From contig CAIMLX010000271.1 of the NCBI GenBank assembly GCA_903842455.1, positions 1 to 33,548 on the forward strand: DNA of 33,548 nt, given 5' to 3'. A program made the translations under genes and the position numbers. How positions within the stretch are numbered: the first letter of the stretch is position 1; every line of letters begins with the position of its first letter. Under the pieces are notes generated by a model. The model was not told the DNA's origin, ran no database searches, and was given only the letters and a program-made list of their open reading frames with translations. Origin of the DNA: an uncultured Hyphomicrobiales bacterium. GTDB taxonomy: Bacteria; Pseudomonadota; Alphaproteobacteria; Rhizobiales; Devosiaceae. Shown here piece by piece: positions 7,705-16,614 of the stretch.

Positions 7705-10138
7705 GGTGGGGGGGGCACCCCTTCTGCACGAAGCTTTCGAGGACCTTTTTCGGGCCGGCTTTTTCGAACTCGATCGAGAGCTTGTTGCCTTCGATGCTGG
7801 TGATGGTGCCGTAGCCGAACTTCAGGTGGAAGACGCGCTCGCCGACGGCGTATTTCGAGCCGCGGCCGTCGTCGGTCGAGCGGGCGACGAGGTCGCCGTC
7901 GATGGTCATGGGGCCGGCGGATTTGCGCTGGCCGGATTGCTGCTGGGCCCGGGCCCGCTGCCAGCCGGGGGTTTCGTAGAGCGAATCGAAGGCGTCGGAC
8001 TTATCGAAGCGGCTCGATGAGCGCCCGCCATAGCCGTAGCCGCCATAGGCCGAACCGCTGTCGGTCACCTCGACCACATGCGCCGGCAACTCGTCGACGA
8101 AGCGGGAGGGGATGGCCGACTGCCACAGGCCGTTGATGCGGCGGTTCTGCGCCAGGTAGACGCGCAGGCGCTTGCGGGCGCGGGTGAGGCCGACATAGGC
8201 CAGCCGCCGCTCTTCCTCGAGCCCGGCGCGGCCGCTCTCGTCGAGGGTGCGCTGGCTCGGGAACAGGCCTTCCTCCCAGCCGGGCAGGAACACCGTGTCG
8301 AATTCCAGCCCCTTGGCCGAGTGGAGCGTCATGATCGACACAGCGTCCTCGGCCTCGCCGGTATCGCGGTCCATCACGAGGGAGACGTGCTCAAGGAAGC
8401 CGCCGAGGGTGTCGAACTCCTCCATCGAGCGGACGAGTTCCTTGAGGTTTTCGAGGCGTCCGGCGGCATCGGCCGATTTGTCGTTCTGCCACATCTCGGT
8501 GTAGCCGGATTCGTCGAGGATCTGACCGGCCAGCTCAGAATGGTGGATTGGCCGCTGCCCCGGTGCGGCGCGCGGTTCACCATCCTCGGCCGCGAACGGC
8601 TCGACGGGTGCACGACGGGCGCGCTCGGACCACTCATCCAGCTGGTGAAGAAACTGCCGGAAGGTGCTGCGCTGCTTGGGTTTCAGCTCTTCGGTTTCGA
8701 CCAGCGCCCGCGTCGCTTCGACGAGAGGCACGCCCAGCCGCCGGGCTGTTTCGTAGAGCACCTGCAGGGTCGAATCGCCCAAGCCCCGCTTCGGCGTGTT
8801 GATGATGCGCTCGAACGCCAGGTCGTCGCTAGGGTTGTTGACCAGCCGCAGGTAGGCCAGCGCGTCGCGGATTTCCTTGCGCTCGTAGAAACGCGGGCCG
8901 CCGATGACGCGGTAGTTCAGCCCCAGGGTGATGAACCGCTCTTCGAGCGAGCGCATCTGGTGGGAGGCGCGCACCAGGATGGCGATCGAGTTCAGCGCAT
9001 CGCCCTGGCGCTGGAACTGCTCGATCTCCTCGCCGATCTGCCGCGCCTCTTCCTCGCTGTCCCAGACCGAGGTGACCCCCAGCTTCTCGCCATCCTCGCC
9101 CACATCGGTGTGCAGCGTCTTGCCCAGCCGGCCCTCGTTGTGGGCGATCAGGTGCGAGGCGGCGGCGAGGATGTTGGAGGTGGAGCGGTAGTTGCGCTCG
9201 AGCTTGATGATCCTGGCGCCCGGAAAATCCTTCTCGAAGCGCAGGATGTTGTCGACCTCGGCGCCGCGCCAGCCATAGATCGACTGGTCGTCGTCGCCGA
9301 CGACGCAGAGGTTGGCCTCAGGCGCGGGCTTGCCCTGCGCTAGCAGCCGCAGCCAGAGGTACTGGGCGACGTTGCTGTCCTGATACTCGTCCACCAGCAT
9401 GTACTTGAACTTGCGGTGATACTCGGCGAGCACATCGGGATGCTCGCGGAACAGCTTGATGCAGAGCAGCAGCAGGTCGCCGAAATCGGCGGCGTTCAGG
9501 GCGAGCAGCCGGTTCTGGTAATCCTCGTAGAGGTTGCGGGCGCGGCCGTTGGCGAAGTAGCTCAGTTCGGAGGCCGGCACGTCCTTGGGCAGCTTGCCCT
9601 GGTTCTTCCAGCCATCCATCATCCCGGCGAACTGCCGCGCCGGCCAGCGCTTCTCGTCGATATTGGCGGCTTCCAGCAGCTGCTTGATCAGCCGGATCTG
9701 GTCGTCGGTGTCGAGGATGGTGAAATCCGAGCGCAGGCCGACCAGCTCCGCATGCTTGCGCAGCATGCGGGCGCCGATCGAGTGGAAGGTGCCGAGCCAC
9801 GGCATACCGTCACCGCCGTTTCCGACGAGGTGGCCGATGCGCTCCTTCATCTCGCGCGACGCCTTGTTGGTGAAGGTCACAGCGAGGATTTCGGATGGCC
9901 AGGCCCGCTTTTCGCGCAGGATATGGGCGATGCGCGTGGTCAGCACGCGCGTCTTGCCCGTGCCTGCGCCCGCCAGCACCAGCAGCGGCCCGTCGATCGA
10001 CAGCACGGCGTCGCGCTGCTCGTCGTTGAGGCCCTTCAGGTAGTCGGGCGCGTCGCCGCGACCCCGGCCGAGCTGGCTGGTGATCGAGCCCGCAGCCGGG
10101 CGCTCGAGGCCCTGTGCCTGGCGTTGCGGTAGTGCCAT
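7688..10138 (-). CDS. uvrD: UvrD/PcrA-type ATP-dependent DNA helicase
   Basis: This 816-residue superfamily 1A helicase unwinds DNA 3' to 5' in excision and mismatch repair. Visible motifs in order: Q-motif near 40, Walker A AGAGTGKT at 56-63, DEYQDSN (motif II), QSIYGWRGAE (III), LERNYRST (IV), MTLHSAKGLEFD (V), and AYVGLTRARKRL (VI). A Gly/Ser/Tyr-rich linker leads to a C-terminal VGERVFHLKFGYGTI domain, the Tudor-like RNA polymerase contact module of UvrD/PcrA. The N-terminus has about 35 extra residues. The 3' end overlaps the EamA gene by 17 bp and includes a G8 tract at 7708-7715. No GTTC-N7-GTTC box lies upstream, so SOS control is not supported. Confidence 0.93.
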   Translation of the reverse strand: MALPQRQAQGLERPAAGSITSQLGRGRGDAPDYLKGLNDEQRDAVLSIDGPLLVLAGAGTGKTRVLTTRIAHILREKRAWPSEILAVTFTNKASREMKERIGHLVGNGGDGMPWLGTFHSIGARMLRKHAELVGLRSDFTILDTDDQIRLIKQLLEAANIDEKRWPARQFAGMMDGWKNQGKLPKDVPASELSYFANGRARNLYEDYQNRLLALNAADFGDLLLLCIKLFREHPDVLAEYHRKFKYMLVDEYQDSNVAQYLWLRLLAQGKPAPEANLCVVGDDDQSIYGWRGAEVDNILRFEKDFPGARIIKLERNYRSTSNILAAASHLIAHNEGRLGKTLHTDVGEDGEKLGVTSVWDSEEEARQIGEEIEQFQRQGDALNSIAILVRASHQMRSLEERFITLGLNYRVIGGPRFYERKEIRDALAYLRLVNNPSDDLAFERIINTPKRGLGDSTLQVLYETARRLGVPLVEATRALVETEELKPKQRSTFRQFLHQLDEWSERARRAPVEPFAAEDGEPRAAPGQRPIHHSELAGQILDESGYTEMWQNDKSADAAGRLENLKELVRSMEEFDTLGGFLEHVSLVMDRDTGEAEDAVSIMTLHSAKGLEFDTVFLPGWEEGLFPSQRTLDESGRAGLEEERRLAYVGLTRARKRLRVYLAQNRRINGLWQSAIPSRFVDELPAHVVEVTDSGSAYGGYGYGGRSSSRFDKSDAFDSLYETPGWQRARAQQQSGQRKSAGPMTIDGDLVARSTDDGRGSKYAVGERVFHLKFGYGTITSIEGNKLSIEFEKAGPKKVLESFVQKGCPPHLTSAG

Positions 10139-10228
10139 GGGGAATTGACGAATCCTGTTTCGTTCTCGTCGTGCAATATAGGTACTCGGGCCGCCGATGT
10201 ATATGCGCCGGGCCGGTCCGCGCCGGGG

Positions 10229-10257
10229 GTGTCACAGAGCTGTCATCCCGGTGTCAT
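10229..10257 (+). promoter_or_regulatory. triple Pho box (PhoB binding site)
   Basis: Three 7-mers on an exact 11-bp period are seen: GTGTCAC (10229-10235), CTGTCAT (10240-10246) and GTGTCAT (10251-10257), with 4-bp spacers AGAG and CCCG. This is the direct-repeat architecture of PhoB sites (CTGTCAT-N4-CTGTCAY), here with three units instead of two. The array ends 64 bp before the ATG of the phytase-like gene. No convincing -10 is seen downstream. The other flank leads to uvrD, which is an unlikely target. Confidence 0.8.
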
Positions 10258-10321
10258 GTGCCCGTAGTGCGCCGCCCATAGGTGGGACGCGGTTTCAAGC
10301 GTCCACATCAAGGGGGGCACC

Positions 10322-12478
10322 ATGCACTTCAAATCGATTCTCCTGGCCACCACCGCCAGCCTGCTTGCCGGTTCCGCGCTCGCCGCGCCGATGTTCAACC
10401 GCATCGCGTCGTTCCCGGTCGAGCTGAACGTCACCGAAGGCGCGAGCTCCGCCGAGATCATCGCCGCCTCCGATGACGGCATGACGCTCGTTTATTCCGA
10501 CAGCCCCGGCGGCGGTATCGGCTTTGTCGACATCACCGACGCCAAGGCGCCGAAGGCCGCCGGCTACGTGAAGCTCGAGGGCGAGCCGACCTCGGTGACC
10601 ATCGTTGGCGACAAGGTGTTCGCCGCGGTCAACACCCGCAAGGATTTCGTCGATGTGTCGGGCCAGCTGCTCGTCATCGACCTCAAGTCGCAGGCCATCG
10701 AGCAGACCATCGAACTGGGTGGCCAGCCCGACTCGATCGCCCACAACGATGCCGGCACGCTGCTCGCCATCGCCATCGAGAACGAGCGCAACGAAGACAT
10801 CAACGACGGTGCCATCCCGCAGGCACCGGCCGGCTATCTCGTGCTGATCAATGTCGCCGACGGCAAGGCCGATGAGGCGAGCCTCAAGAAGGTCGACGTC
10901 ACCGGGCTCGCGGGCCTCACCGAGCCGACCGACCCGGAGCCCGAGTTCGTCGCCATCAACGGCCTCGACGAAGTCGCCGTCACGCTGCAGGAAAACAACG
11001 CCATCGTCATCATCGACGGCAAGACCGGCACCGTGATCAACAGCTTCTCGGCCGGCGCCACTACGCTCGATGGCATCGACACCAAGCGCGACGGTGCCCT
11101 CAGCTTCACCGGCACGAAGGAAAACGTGCTGCGTGAGCCCGATGGGATCAAGTGGCTCGACGACAACCGCCTGTTCGTCGCCAACGAAGGTGACTGGAAC
11201 GGTGGCGCCCGTGGCTTCACCATCTTCGACAAGACCGGCACGGAGCTTTACGAAAACGGCGCCGGCATCGAGCTCGAAGCCGCCCGCATGGGCCACTATC
11301 CCGACGCCCGCAACAACAAGGGCGCCGAGCCCGAAGGCGCCGAGACCGGCACCTATGGCGAGGACAAGCTGTTCTTCGTCGCGCTGGAGCGTGCGTCGCT
11401 GATCTCCGTGCTCAAGGACACCGGCGCCGAGCCCGAACTGCTGCAGTCGCTGCCGTCCGGCATTTCGCCCGAAGGCATCGCCGCCATTCCGTCGCGCAAT
11501 CTGCTCGTGACGGCCAACGAAGTCGACCTGCGTGAGGACGGCCTCGCCGGCTCGCACGTCATGATCTACGAGCGTGCCGAAGGCGAAGCGAACTATCCGC
11601 AGATCATCTCCGAGAACGACGCTGACGGCCATCCGATCGGCTGGGCCGCGCTCTCGGGTGCCGTCGCCGACGCCGACAAGCCGGGCACGCTCTACGCCGT
11701 GTCCGACAGCGTGCTCTCGGCCACCCCGGCCATCTACGAGATCGACGCCACCGCCAAGCCGGCGAAGATCGTCAAGAAGACCATCATCACCCGTGGCGGC
11801 GCCGCCGCGCAGAAGCTCGACCTCGAAGGCATCACGCTCGACGGCGAAGGCGGGTTCTGGCTGGCATCGGAAGGCCGCACCGACCGCCTGACCCCGCACG
11901 CCCTGTTCCACGTCGATGCCGACGGCAAGATCCTCGAGGAAGTGGCGTTCCCCGAAGCGCTGCTGCCGAGCGAAATCCGGTTCGGCGCAGAAGGCGTCGC
12001 GCTGGTCGATGGCACCCTGTGGGTCGCCATCCAGCGCGAATGGAAGGACGATCCCGCGGGCCAGGTGAAGCTGCTCGGCTACAACCTCGCCGAAAAGACC
12101 TGGTCGGCTGTCCGCTACCAGCTGGAAGCGGCTGCCGACGGTGCCTGGAATGGCCTGTCGGAAATCACCCTCCACGGCGACTACGTCTACATCATCGAGC
12201 GCGACAACCAGATCTCGCTCAAGGCCGCGCTCAAGAGCATCTACCGCGTTCCCGTCGCCGAGCTGAAAGGCGCCGAGATCGGTACCGATCTGCCGGTCGT
12301 CAGCAAGGAACTGGTCCGCGACCTGATCCCCGACCTCAAGGCCCAGAACGGCTACGTGGTCGACAAGGTCGAGAGCCTCGCCATCGCCGCCGACGGCACC
12401 GCGTACCTGATCACCGACAATGACGGCATCGCCGACAGCTCGGGCGAAACCTTCTTCTGGTCGTTCAAGGTCGAATAA
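10322..12478 (+). CDS. secreted phytase-like esterase, two beta-propeller regions
   Basis: The 718-residue protein has a Sec signal peptide (about 1-21, ending SALA-AP). Residues 25-330 look like an alkaline-phosphatase-associated or choice-of-anchor I type beta-propeller with repeated DGMTLVYSD, GEPTSVTIVGDKVFAAVNT and PDSIAHNDAGTLLAIAIENER strands. The C-terminal half (about 350-718) matches the esterase-like activity of phytase domain, with LDLEGITLDGEGGFWLASEG as its signature. It should act in the periplasm or outside the cell, releasing phosphate from organic esters. The Pho box directly upstream supports this role. A hairpin (10282-10306) lies in the leader and an AAGGGGGG SD precedes the ATG. 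The exact substrate is unknown. Confidence 0.82.
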   Translation: MHFKSILLATTASLLAGSALAAPMFNRIASFPVELNVTEGASSAEIIAASDDGMTLVYSDSPGGGIGFVDITDAKAPKAAGYVKLEGEPTSVTIVGDKVFAAVNTRKDFVDVSGQLLVIDLKSQAIEQTIELGGQPDSIAHNDAGTLLAIAIENERNEDINDGAIPQAPAGYLVLINVADGKADEASLKKVDVTGLAGLTEPTDPEPEFVAINGLDEVAVTLQENNAIVIIDGKTGTVINSFSAGATTLDGIDTKRDGALSFTGTKENVLREPDGIKWLDDNRLFVANEGDWNGGARGFTIFDKTGTELYENGAGIELEAARMGHYPDARNNKGAEPEGAETGTYGEDKLFFVALERASLISVLKDTGAEPELLQSLPSGISPEGIAAIPSRNLLVTANEVDLREDGLAGSHVMIYERAEGEANYPQIISENDADGHPIGWAALSGAVADADKPGTLYAVSDSVLSATPAIYEIDATAKPAKIVKKTIITRGGAAAQKLDLEGITLDGEGGFWLASEGRTDRLTPHALFHVDADGKILEEVAFPEALLPSEIRFGAEGVALVDGTLWVAIQREWKDDPAGQVKLLGYNLAEKTWSAVRYQLEAAADGAWNGLSEITLHGDYVYIIERDNQISLKAALKSIYRVPVAELKGAEIGTDLPVVSKELVRDLIPDLKAQNGYVVDKVESLAIAADGTAYLITDNDGIADSSGETFFWSFKVE

Positions 12479-12524
12479 GACCTCGGCAGTCCAGCACGAA
12501 CAGGCCGCCTGCTTGCGCGGTCGT

Positions 12525-12558
12525 GGGGCCGGTCCTTAGGGGCCGGCCTCATTCATTT
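12525..12558 (+). terminator. likely intrinsic terminator
   Basis: GGCCGGTCC at 12527-12535 pairs with GGGCCGGCC at 12540-12548 (one G-U pair) across a short TTAG loop, followed by TCATTCATTT. It is placed 47 bp after the stop of the phytase-like gene. The T-run is weak, so efficiency is uncertain. Confidence 0.55.
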
Positions 12559-12563
12559 GGGCG

Positions 12564-12659
12564 CTACTCGTCGCCAGCTTCGAGCCGGGCGAGATAGTCG
12601 CATGGCCACCAGCGGCCCGCCGCGATGGCGGGTGGAACGCGGGGGTCGCTGTACCCCAA
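12564..12659 (-). CDS. possible small ORF, TTG start, family unknown
   Basis: On the minus strand a frame is open from a stop at 12732 to TGA-free DNA ending in TAG at 12564. Its C-terminal part is rich in residues usually conserved in real proteins (GYSDPRVPPAIAAGRWW, then PCDYLARLEAG). There is no ATG; a TTG at 12659 has AGGA nine bases upstream and would give 31 residues. It may be a very small gene, a remnant, or chance. The rest of the interval 12479-12755 contains only the terminator and the AsmA leader. Confidence 0.2.
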   Translation of the reverse strand: MGYSDPRVPPAIAAGRWWPCDYLARLEAGDE

Positions 12660-12755
12660 ACGACACAGTCCTGATCCGCAGCGCTTGCGTGACCGGTGAC
12701 GGGGGATGAACCATTGCCTACACTGCGTTGAGTTTCACGGAGATTCCCTCGCCCC

Positions 12756-15700
12756 GTGCTGAACCGCCTCTACATAGTCATCGGCGTCCTCGCCATCCTG
12801 GCGCTCGGGGCGGCCTTCGTCGTGCCGTCCTTCGTGGCGTGGGGCGACTATCGCGAGCGGCTGGCCGAGATTGCCGGCGAGGTGCTGGGTGCGCCCGTCC
12901 GCATCGAGGGCGACATCCAGTTCACGCTGCTGCCAAATCCGAAGCTGCTGATCTCCGAAGTCAGCGCTGGGCCGCCCGATGCGCCCAACCTCACGGTGCA
13001 GTCGGTCGAGGCCGAGTTCTCGCTCATCGATTTCATCCGCGACCGCTACACGCTGACCCGTCTCGCCCTCACCAACCCGCGCCTCGAGATCCATGTCGGC
13101 TCGGATGGCTCGGTCGATGCGGGGATTGCGCTGCCCCAGTCGGTGGAGACGTCGAACATCTCGGTCGCCAACGCCAGCGTTGCCGGCGGTGAGATCCGGA
13201 TCACCGACAACCGTTCGGGCGATGCCTATCTCGCCACCGACGTGGCCGGCCAGATCAGGCTCGATGCGCTGCGCGGCCCGTTCTCGTTTGCCGGATCGGG
13301 CACGGTGGACGGGCAGGGCTATGGCTTCCGCCTGACCACCAGCGTCCTGGCCGAAGACGGGACGGCGGCGCTGTCCGCCAACCTGCGGCCGCTCGACGAC
13401 ACCTATTCGCTCAGCGTCGAGGGGACGCTGACGCCGGGTCTGCTGCCGGGTTTCATCGGAACGATGGCCTATCGCCAGAAACCGGCAGGTCCGGCCGCTG
13501 GCGAGAAGGACGACGTCGGTCGCGGCGACCTGGTGATCACCTCGCGCGTCCTCGCCAGCCCATCGAAGATCCTGCTCGGCGACTACACCGTCATCCCGGA
13601 CGAGAACCGCGCAGCGACACGATTGCTCGGGGCCGCCGACCTGAGCCTCGGCATGAACATGCGGTTCAACGCGGTGATTTCGGGCGGCACGATGGCTCTC
13701 CCGCCACGCGACGCCACGGCCGAGCAGGCGGTCGAGCCTTATGAACTGGTCCGGCTGCTGCGCGAGTTGCCCATTCCATCGGCGCCGGCGCTGAGCGGTA
13801 CGGTCGGCATCGACATCGCTGAACTCGACCTGCGCGGCTTTTCGCTTCGCAACGTCCGCCTCGATGCGCGGGCGAACCAGGGTGGCTGGGACGTGCAGGC
13901 GTTCACCGGCGAGCTGGCAGGCGGCGCCAAGGTCCGCCTTGCCGGGCGGGTTACCACCGACACCGGGCGTACCGAGTTTTCGGGACAGGTCGGCGTCGAG
14001 GCGCTGCGGCTCGATGCACTGTCGACGCTGTGGCGGAAGCCCGCCGATGGCAATCCGCTGTTCAACCTGCCCGGCGCCATCGAGGCCCGGGCCGATCTGG
14101 TTGGAGAGACCCTGTCGCTCAGCAATGGCCGGTTGACGCTCGATGGCGAGACGCACAGCTTTTCCGCCCAGCTTGGTATCGGCGCGGTACGCGATATCCA
14201 CCTGACTGCCCGCCTCGGCACGCTCGATGCTGGCCGATCGGCGGCGCTGTTCGCGCTCCTGCCCGATCTGCGACAGGACCCCGCCTTCGCCGTCACGTTC
14301 CCGAGCGGCGAGTTCGACCTTAGCGCCGAGGCCATGACCATCGATGGCCTGCCCGGCGAAGACCTCGTGGCCAGGGGCTCATGGGATGGTGGCGTGCTGG
14401 CGCTCGGCGAGCTCAGTGCGAGTGACCTCGGTGGCGCCAGGTTCGAAGCGTCGCTCACCGCCTTCGGCTCGTTCGAAAAGCCAGAGCTTTCCGGCACCGC
14501 CAACCTGCAGGCCGCTTCTGCCGACGCTCCGGCAGTCGGCCGTTTCCTCGATGCGGTGGATGCACCGTCCGCCCTGCGGACGGGACTTGCCGGTTCGTTC
14601 CCCGCCGAGCTCTCCCTGACGCTCGGCGCGCCGACAGGCGAGGGGGCGCAGACGCTCGACGCCACCGGCACGCTCGGCCCATCGACCATCGAGGCCATCG
14701 CGAGCATCGAGGCCGGCTTCCTCCGGGCGCTGGACGGGGCGTTCAAGCTCGAACTCGACCTCCGCTCACCCGATTCGGCGGCGATGACCGCCCAGCTCGG
14801 GCTGGGGGATTCGGGTGTGTTCCCCGCAGGGCAGCCGATGCGCTTCGCCGGTATCATCGAGGGGGACGTGGGGGCCAGCCTCGCCGCTACGCTGCGGGCC
14901 GATGGCGGCGGCGACTCGATCGGCTTTTCCGGCAATGTCGTCGTGACCGATCCGGAGCGCCTCACGGGCAAGGGCACGCTCAAGCTGTCGCTGGCCGATC
15001 CGTCCACGCTGGCCGCCCATCTGGGGGCCGACGGTCTGTCGCTGCCGGCGTTTGCCGCGACCGCCGCAGTGGACTTCGCGGGCCTGCAGTCCGTCACCCT
15101 CTCGAGCCTCGAGGGTACCTCGGGGGATGGCGCATTTTCCGGTCAGCTGGCGTTCAGCCAGGCGGCGGATGCGGGGCAGGTCAGTGGCAATCTGACGATC
15201 GCCGACTCCGATGCCAGCGGCCTTATCCGCACCATCGTCGGTCCCGCGGCGCTACTCGCCACCGACGGCGTCTGGCCCGACGGTCCCCTCGCAACGGGTG
15301 CCGCCCCACGCAGCATCTCCGGCCGCGTCGGGATAACGGTGCCCGCGCTGACGATCGCCGACCGCACTCTCAGCGACGTCGGTTTCGATCTCGACTGGGA
15401 CGCTGCCGGAACGCGCATCCGCAGCTTTGCCGGGCAACTCGGCGCCGGCTCGGTCAGCCTCGAACTCGCGGTCTGCTGTGCCGGGGCGTTGAGCGACAAG
15501 CGTGTCAACGGCCGGATCGGCCTGACGCAGATTGCCCTCGATGACCTTCTCCCGGCCGCCGTTTCGCAACTCCTCGACGGCACCATCAACGCCTCCGGCC
15601 AGTTCGATGCGACGGCGGGCAGCGTGGCCGGTGTTTTCGGCTCATTGACCGGCGAGGGGAGCTATACCGTTGACCGGCTTGTCATTTCCCAGCTCGACCC

Positions 15701-16391
15701 CAGGGCGATCGCCGACATTGCGGGGCTCGACACCATCCTCGAGCAGCAACCGGAGCAGCTGACGGCTCTGATCGACGACCGCCTCGACGATGCATCCTTC
15801 GACGCCGCGCAGGTGACGGGGGGCTTCACCATTGCCGGGGGTGTGCTGCGTTCACCCAATCTCACCATCACCGGCGACAGCGGTGGCATGTTCGGCAGCG
15901 CGCAGCTGCGACTCGTCGACCTCGAGCTCTCCGGCGCTTACGGCATCACCCCCGCGACGATCGCGTCCTCGGCCCTCATCGATGCGGGCGCCGCCCGGGT
16001 GAATGCCAATCTTGGCGGCACGCTGCTGGCCCCTACGGTCAGCTACGATGTCTCGAACCTGGTCAACGCCATCATGGTACAGGCCTATGAGGCGGAGGTG
16101 GCACGCCTCGAGAAACTGCGCGAGGAAGACGAGGCGCGCCGCCGTACCGAGGAGGAAGAGGCGGCAGCGCGGGATGCTGCAGCGGCACAGGCCGCCGAGG
16201 ATGCCGCAGCGCTGCGGGCGGCCGACGAAGCGGCGACCCTTAGGGCCGCCGAGGAGGCCGCTGCGAGGCAGGCGGAAGCTGATGCGGCGCAGCGTGAGGC
16301 GGATGCGCTAGCCGAGCGCCGGGCCCAGGAGGAGGCCCTCCGCCGGGCGCTGGAGGAACAGAGCCGGCCCCTCGACCTGTTCGGGAACTGA
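12756..16391 (+). CDS. AsmA-family inner-membrane protein
   Basis: This 1211-residue protein starts with a membrane anchor (about 4-26) and the AsmA N-terminal pattern (VPSFVAWGDYRERLAEIAGEVLGAPVRIEGDIQFTLLP-like). A very long beta-rich periplasmic body follows and a typical AsmA_2 C-terminal domain lies near 950-1110. Family members bridge the envelope and are linked to phospholipid transport to the outer membrane and outer-membrane assembly. Start is GTG at 12756 with ACGGAGA about 13 bp upstream, a little distant. The last ~97 residues (1115-1211) form an Ala/Glu/Arg-rich coiled coil, then PLDLFGN. It stands alone, convergent with the RHH gene. Confidence 0.85.
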   Translation: MLNRLYIVIGVLAILALGAAFVVPSFVAWGDYRERLAEIAGEVLGAPVRIEGDIQFTLLPNPKLLISEVSAGPPDAPNLTVQSVEAEFSLIDFIRDRYTLTRLALTNPRLEIHVGSDGSVDAGIALPQSVETSNISVANASVAGGEIRITDNRSGDAYLATDVAGQIRLDALRGPFSFAGSGTVDGQGYGFRLTTSVLAEDGTAALSANLRPLDDTYSLSVEGTLTPGLLPGFIGTMAYRQKPAGPAAGEKDDVGRGDLVITSRVLASPSKILLGDYTVIPDENRAATRLLGAADLSLGMNMRFNAVISGGTMALPPRDATAEQAVEPYELVRLLRELPIPSAPALSGTVGIDIAELDLRGFSLRNVRLDARANQGGWDVQAFTGELAGGAKVRLAGRVTTDTGRTEFSGQVGVEALRLDALSTLWRKPADGNPLFNLPGAIEARADLVGETLSLSNGRLTLDGETHSFSAQLGIGAVRDIHLTARLGTLDAGRSAALFALLPDLRQDPAFAVTFPSGEFDLSAEAMTIDGLPGEDLVARGSWDGGVLALGELSASDLGGARFEASLTAFGSFEKPELSGTANLQAASADAPAVGRFLDAVDAPSALRTGLAGSFPAELSLTLGAPTGEGAQTLDATGTLGPSTIEAIASIEAGFLRALDGAFKLELDLRSPDSAAMTAQLGLGDSGVFPAGQPMRFAGIIEGDVGASLAATLRADGGGDSIGFSGNVVVTDPERLTGKGTLKLSLADPSTLAAHLGADGLSLPAFAATAAVDFAGLQSVTLSSLEGTSGDGAFSGQLAFSQAADAGQVSGNLTIADSDASGLIRTIVGPAALLATDGVWPDGPLATGAAPRSISGRVGITVPALTIADRTLSDVGFDLDWDAAGTRIRSFAGQLGAGSVSLELAVCCAGALSDKRVNGRIGLTQIALDDLLPAAVSQLLDGTINASGQFDATAGSVAGVFGSLTGEGSYTVDRLVISQLDPRAIADIAGLDTILEQQPEQLTALIDDRLDDASFDAAQVTGGFTIAGGVLRSPNLTITGDSGGMFGSAQLRLVDLELSGAYGITPATIASSALIDAGAARVNANLGGTLLAPTVSYDVSNLVNAIMVQAYEAEVARLEKLREEDEARRRTEEEEAAARDAAAAQAAEDAAALRAADEAATLRAAEEAAARQAEADAAQREADALAERRAQEEALRRALEEQSRPLDLFGN

Positions 16392-16398
16392 GGCCCGT

Positions 16399-16605
16399 TC
16401 AGCCCCTGTCGCGGTACCAGGCCAGTACCGCCAGCCGCACGGCCGAGGACAGGTTCGGCGCGCTGCGACCTTCGTCGATCTGCCGGATCAGCGCGACGAG
16501 CGGCAGACCTTTGGCTGCAGCCATGGCCTCGAGCCCGGCCCAGAACTCGGGCTCGATGGCGATCGACGTGCGGTGGCCGACAATAGTGAGGGAGCGTTTT
16601 TCCAC
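16399..16605 (-). CDS. ribbon-helix-helix domain protein
   Basis: The 68-residue protein fits the RHH_4 type: an N-terminal basic strand (KRSLTIVGHRTSIAIEPEFWAGLE), then two helices with AAAKGLPLVALIRQID and a C-terminal NLSSAVRLAVLAWYRDR. Family members are predicted DNA-binding or adaptor proteins without established targets. It starts 9 bp downstream of the sspB stop and is probably translated from the same mRNA. In related genomes it commonly keeps company with sspB; the small DUF4169 gene often found there is absent here. A role in regulating the proteolysis genes would be inference only. Confidence 0.8.
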   Translation of the reverse strand: MEKRSLTIVGHRTSIAIEPEFWAGLEAMAAAKGLPLVALIRQIDEGRSAPNLSSAVRLAVLAWYRDRG

Positions 16606-16614
16606 GCCCTGTCG

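Noticed and set aside
10139-10200. SOS box upstream of uvrD
   Set aside because: Only one GTTC occurs in this stretch (in TTTCGTTCTCG); there is no second GTTC seven bases away, so LexA control is not supported.
10295-12175. 626-residue antisense open frame
   Set aside because: Antisense to the phytase-like gene; composition of a GC-rich shadow with no domain signature or RBS.
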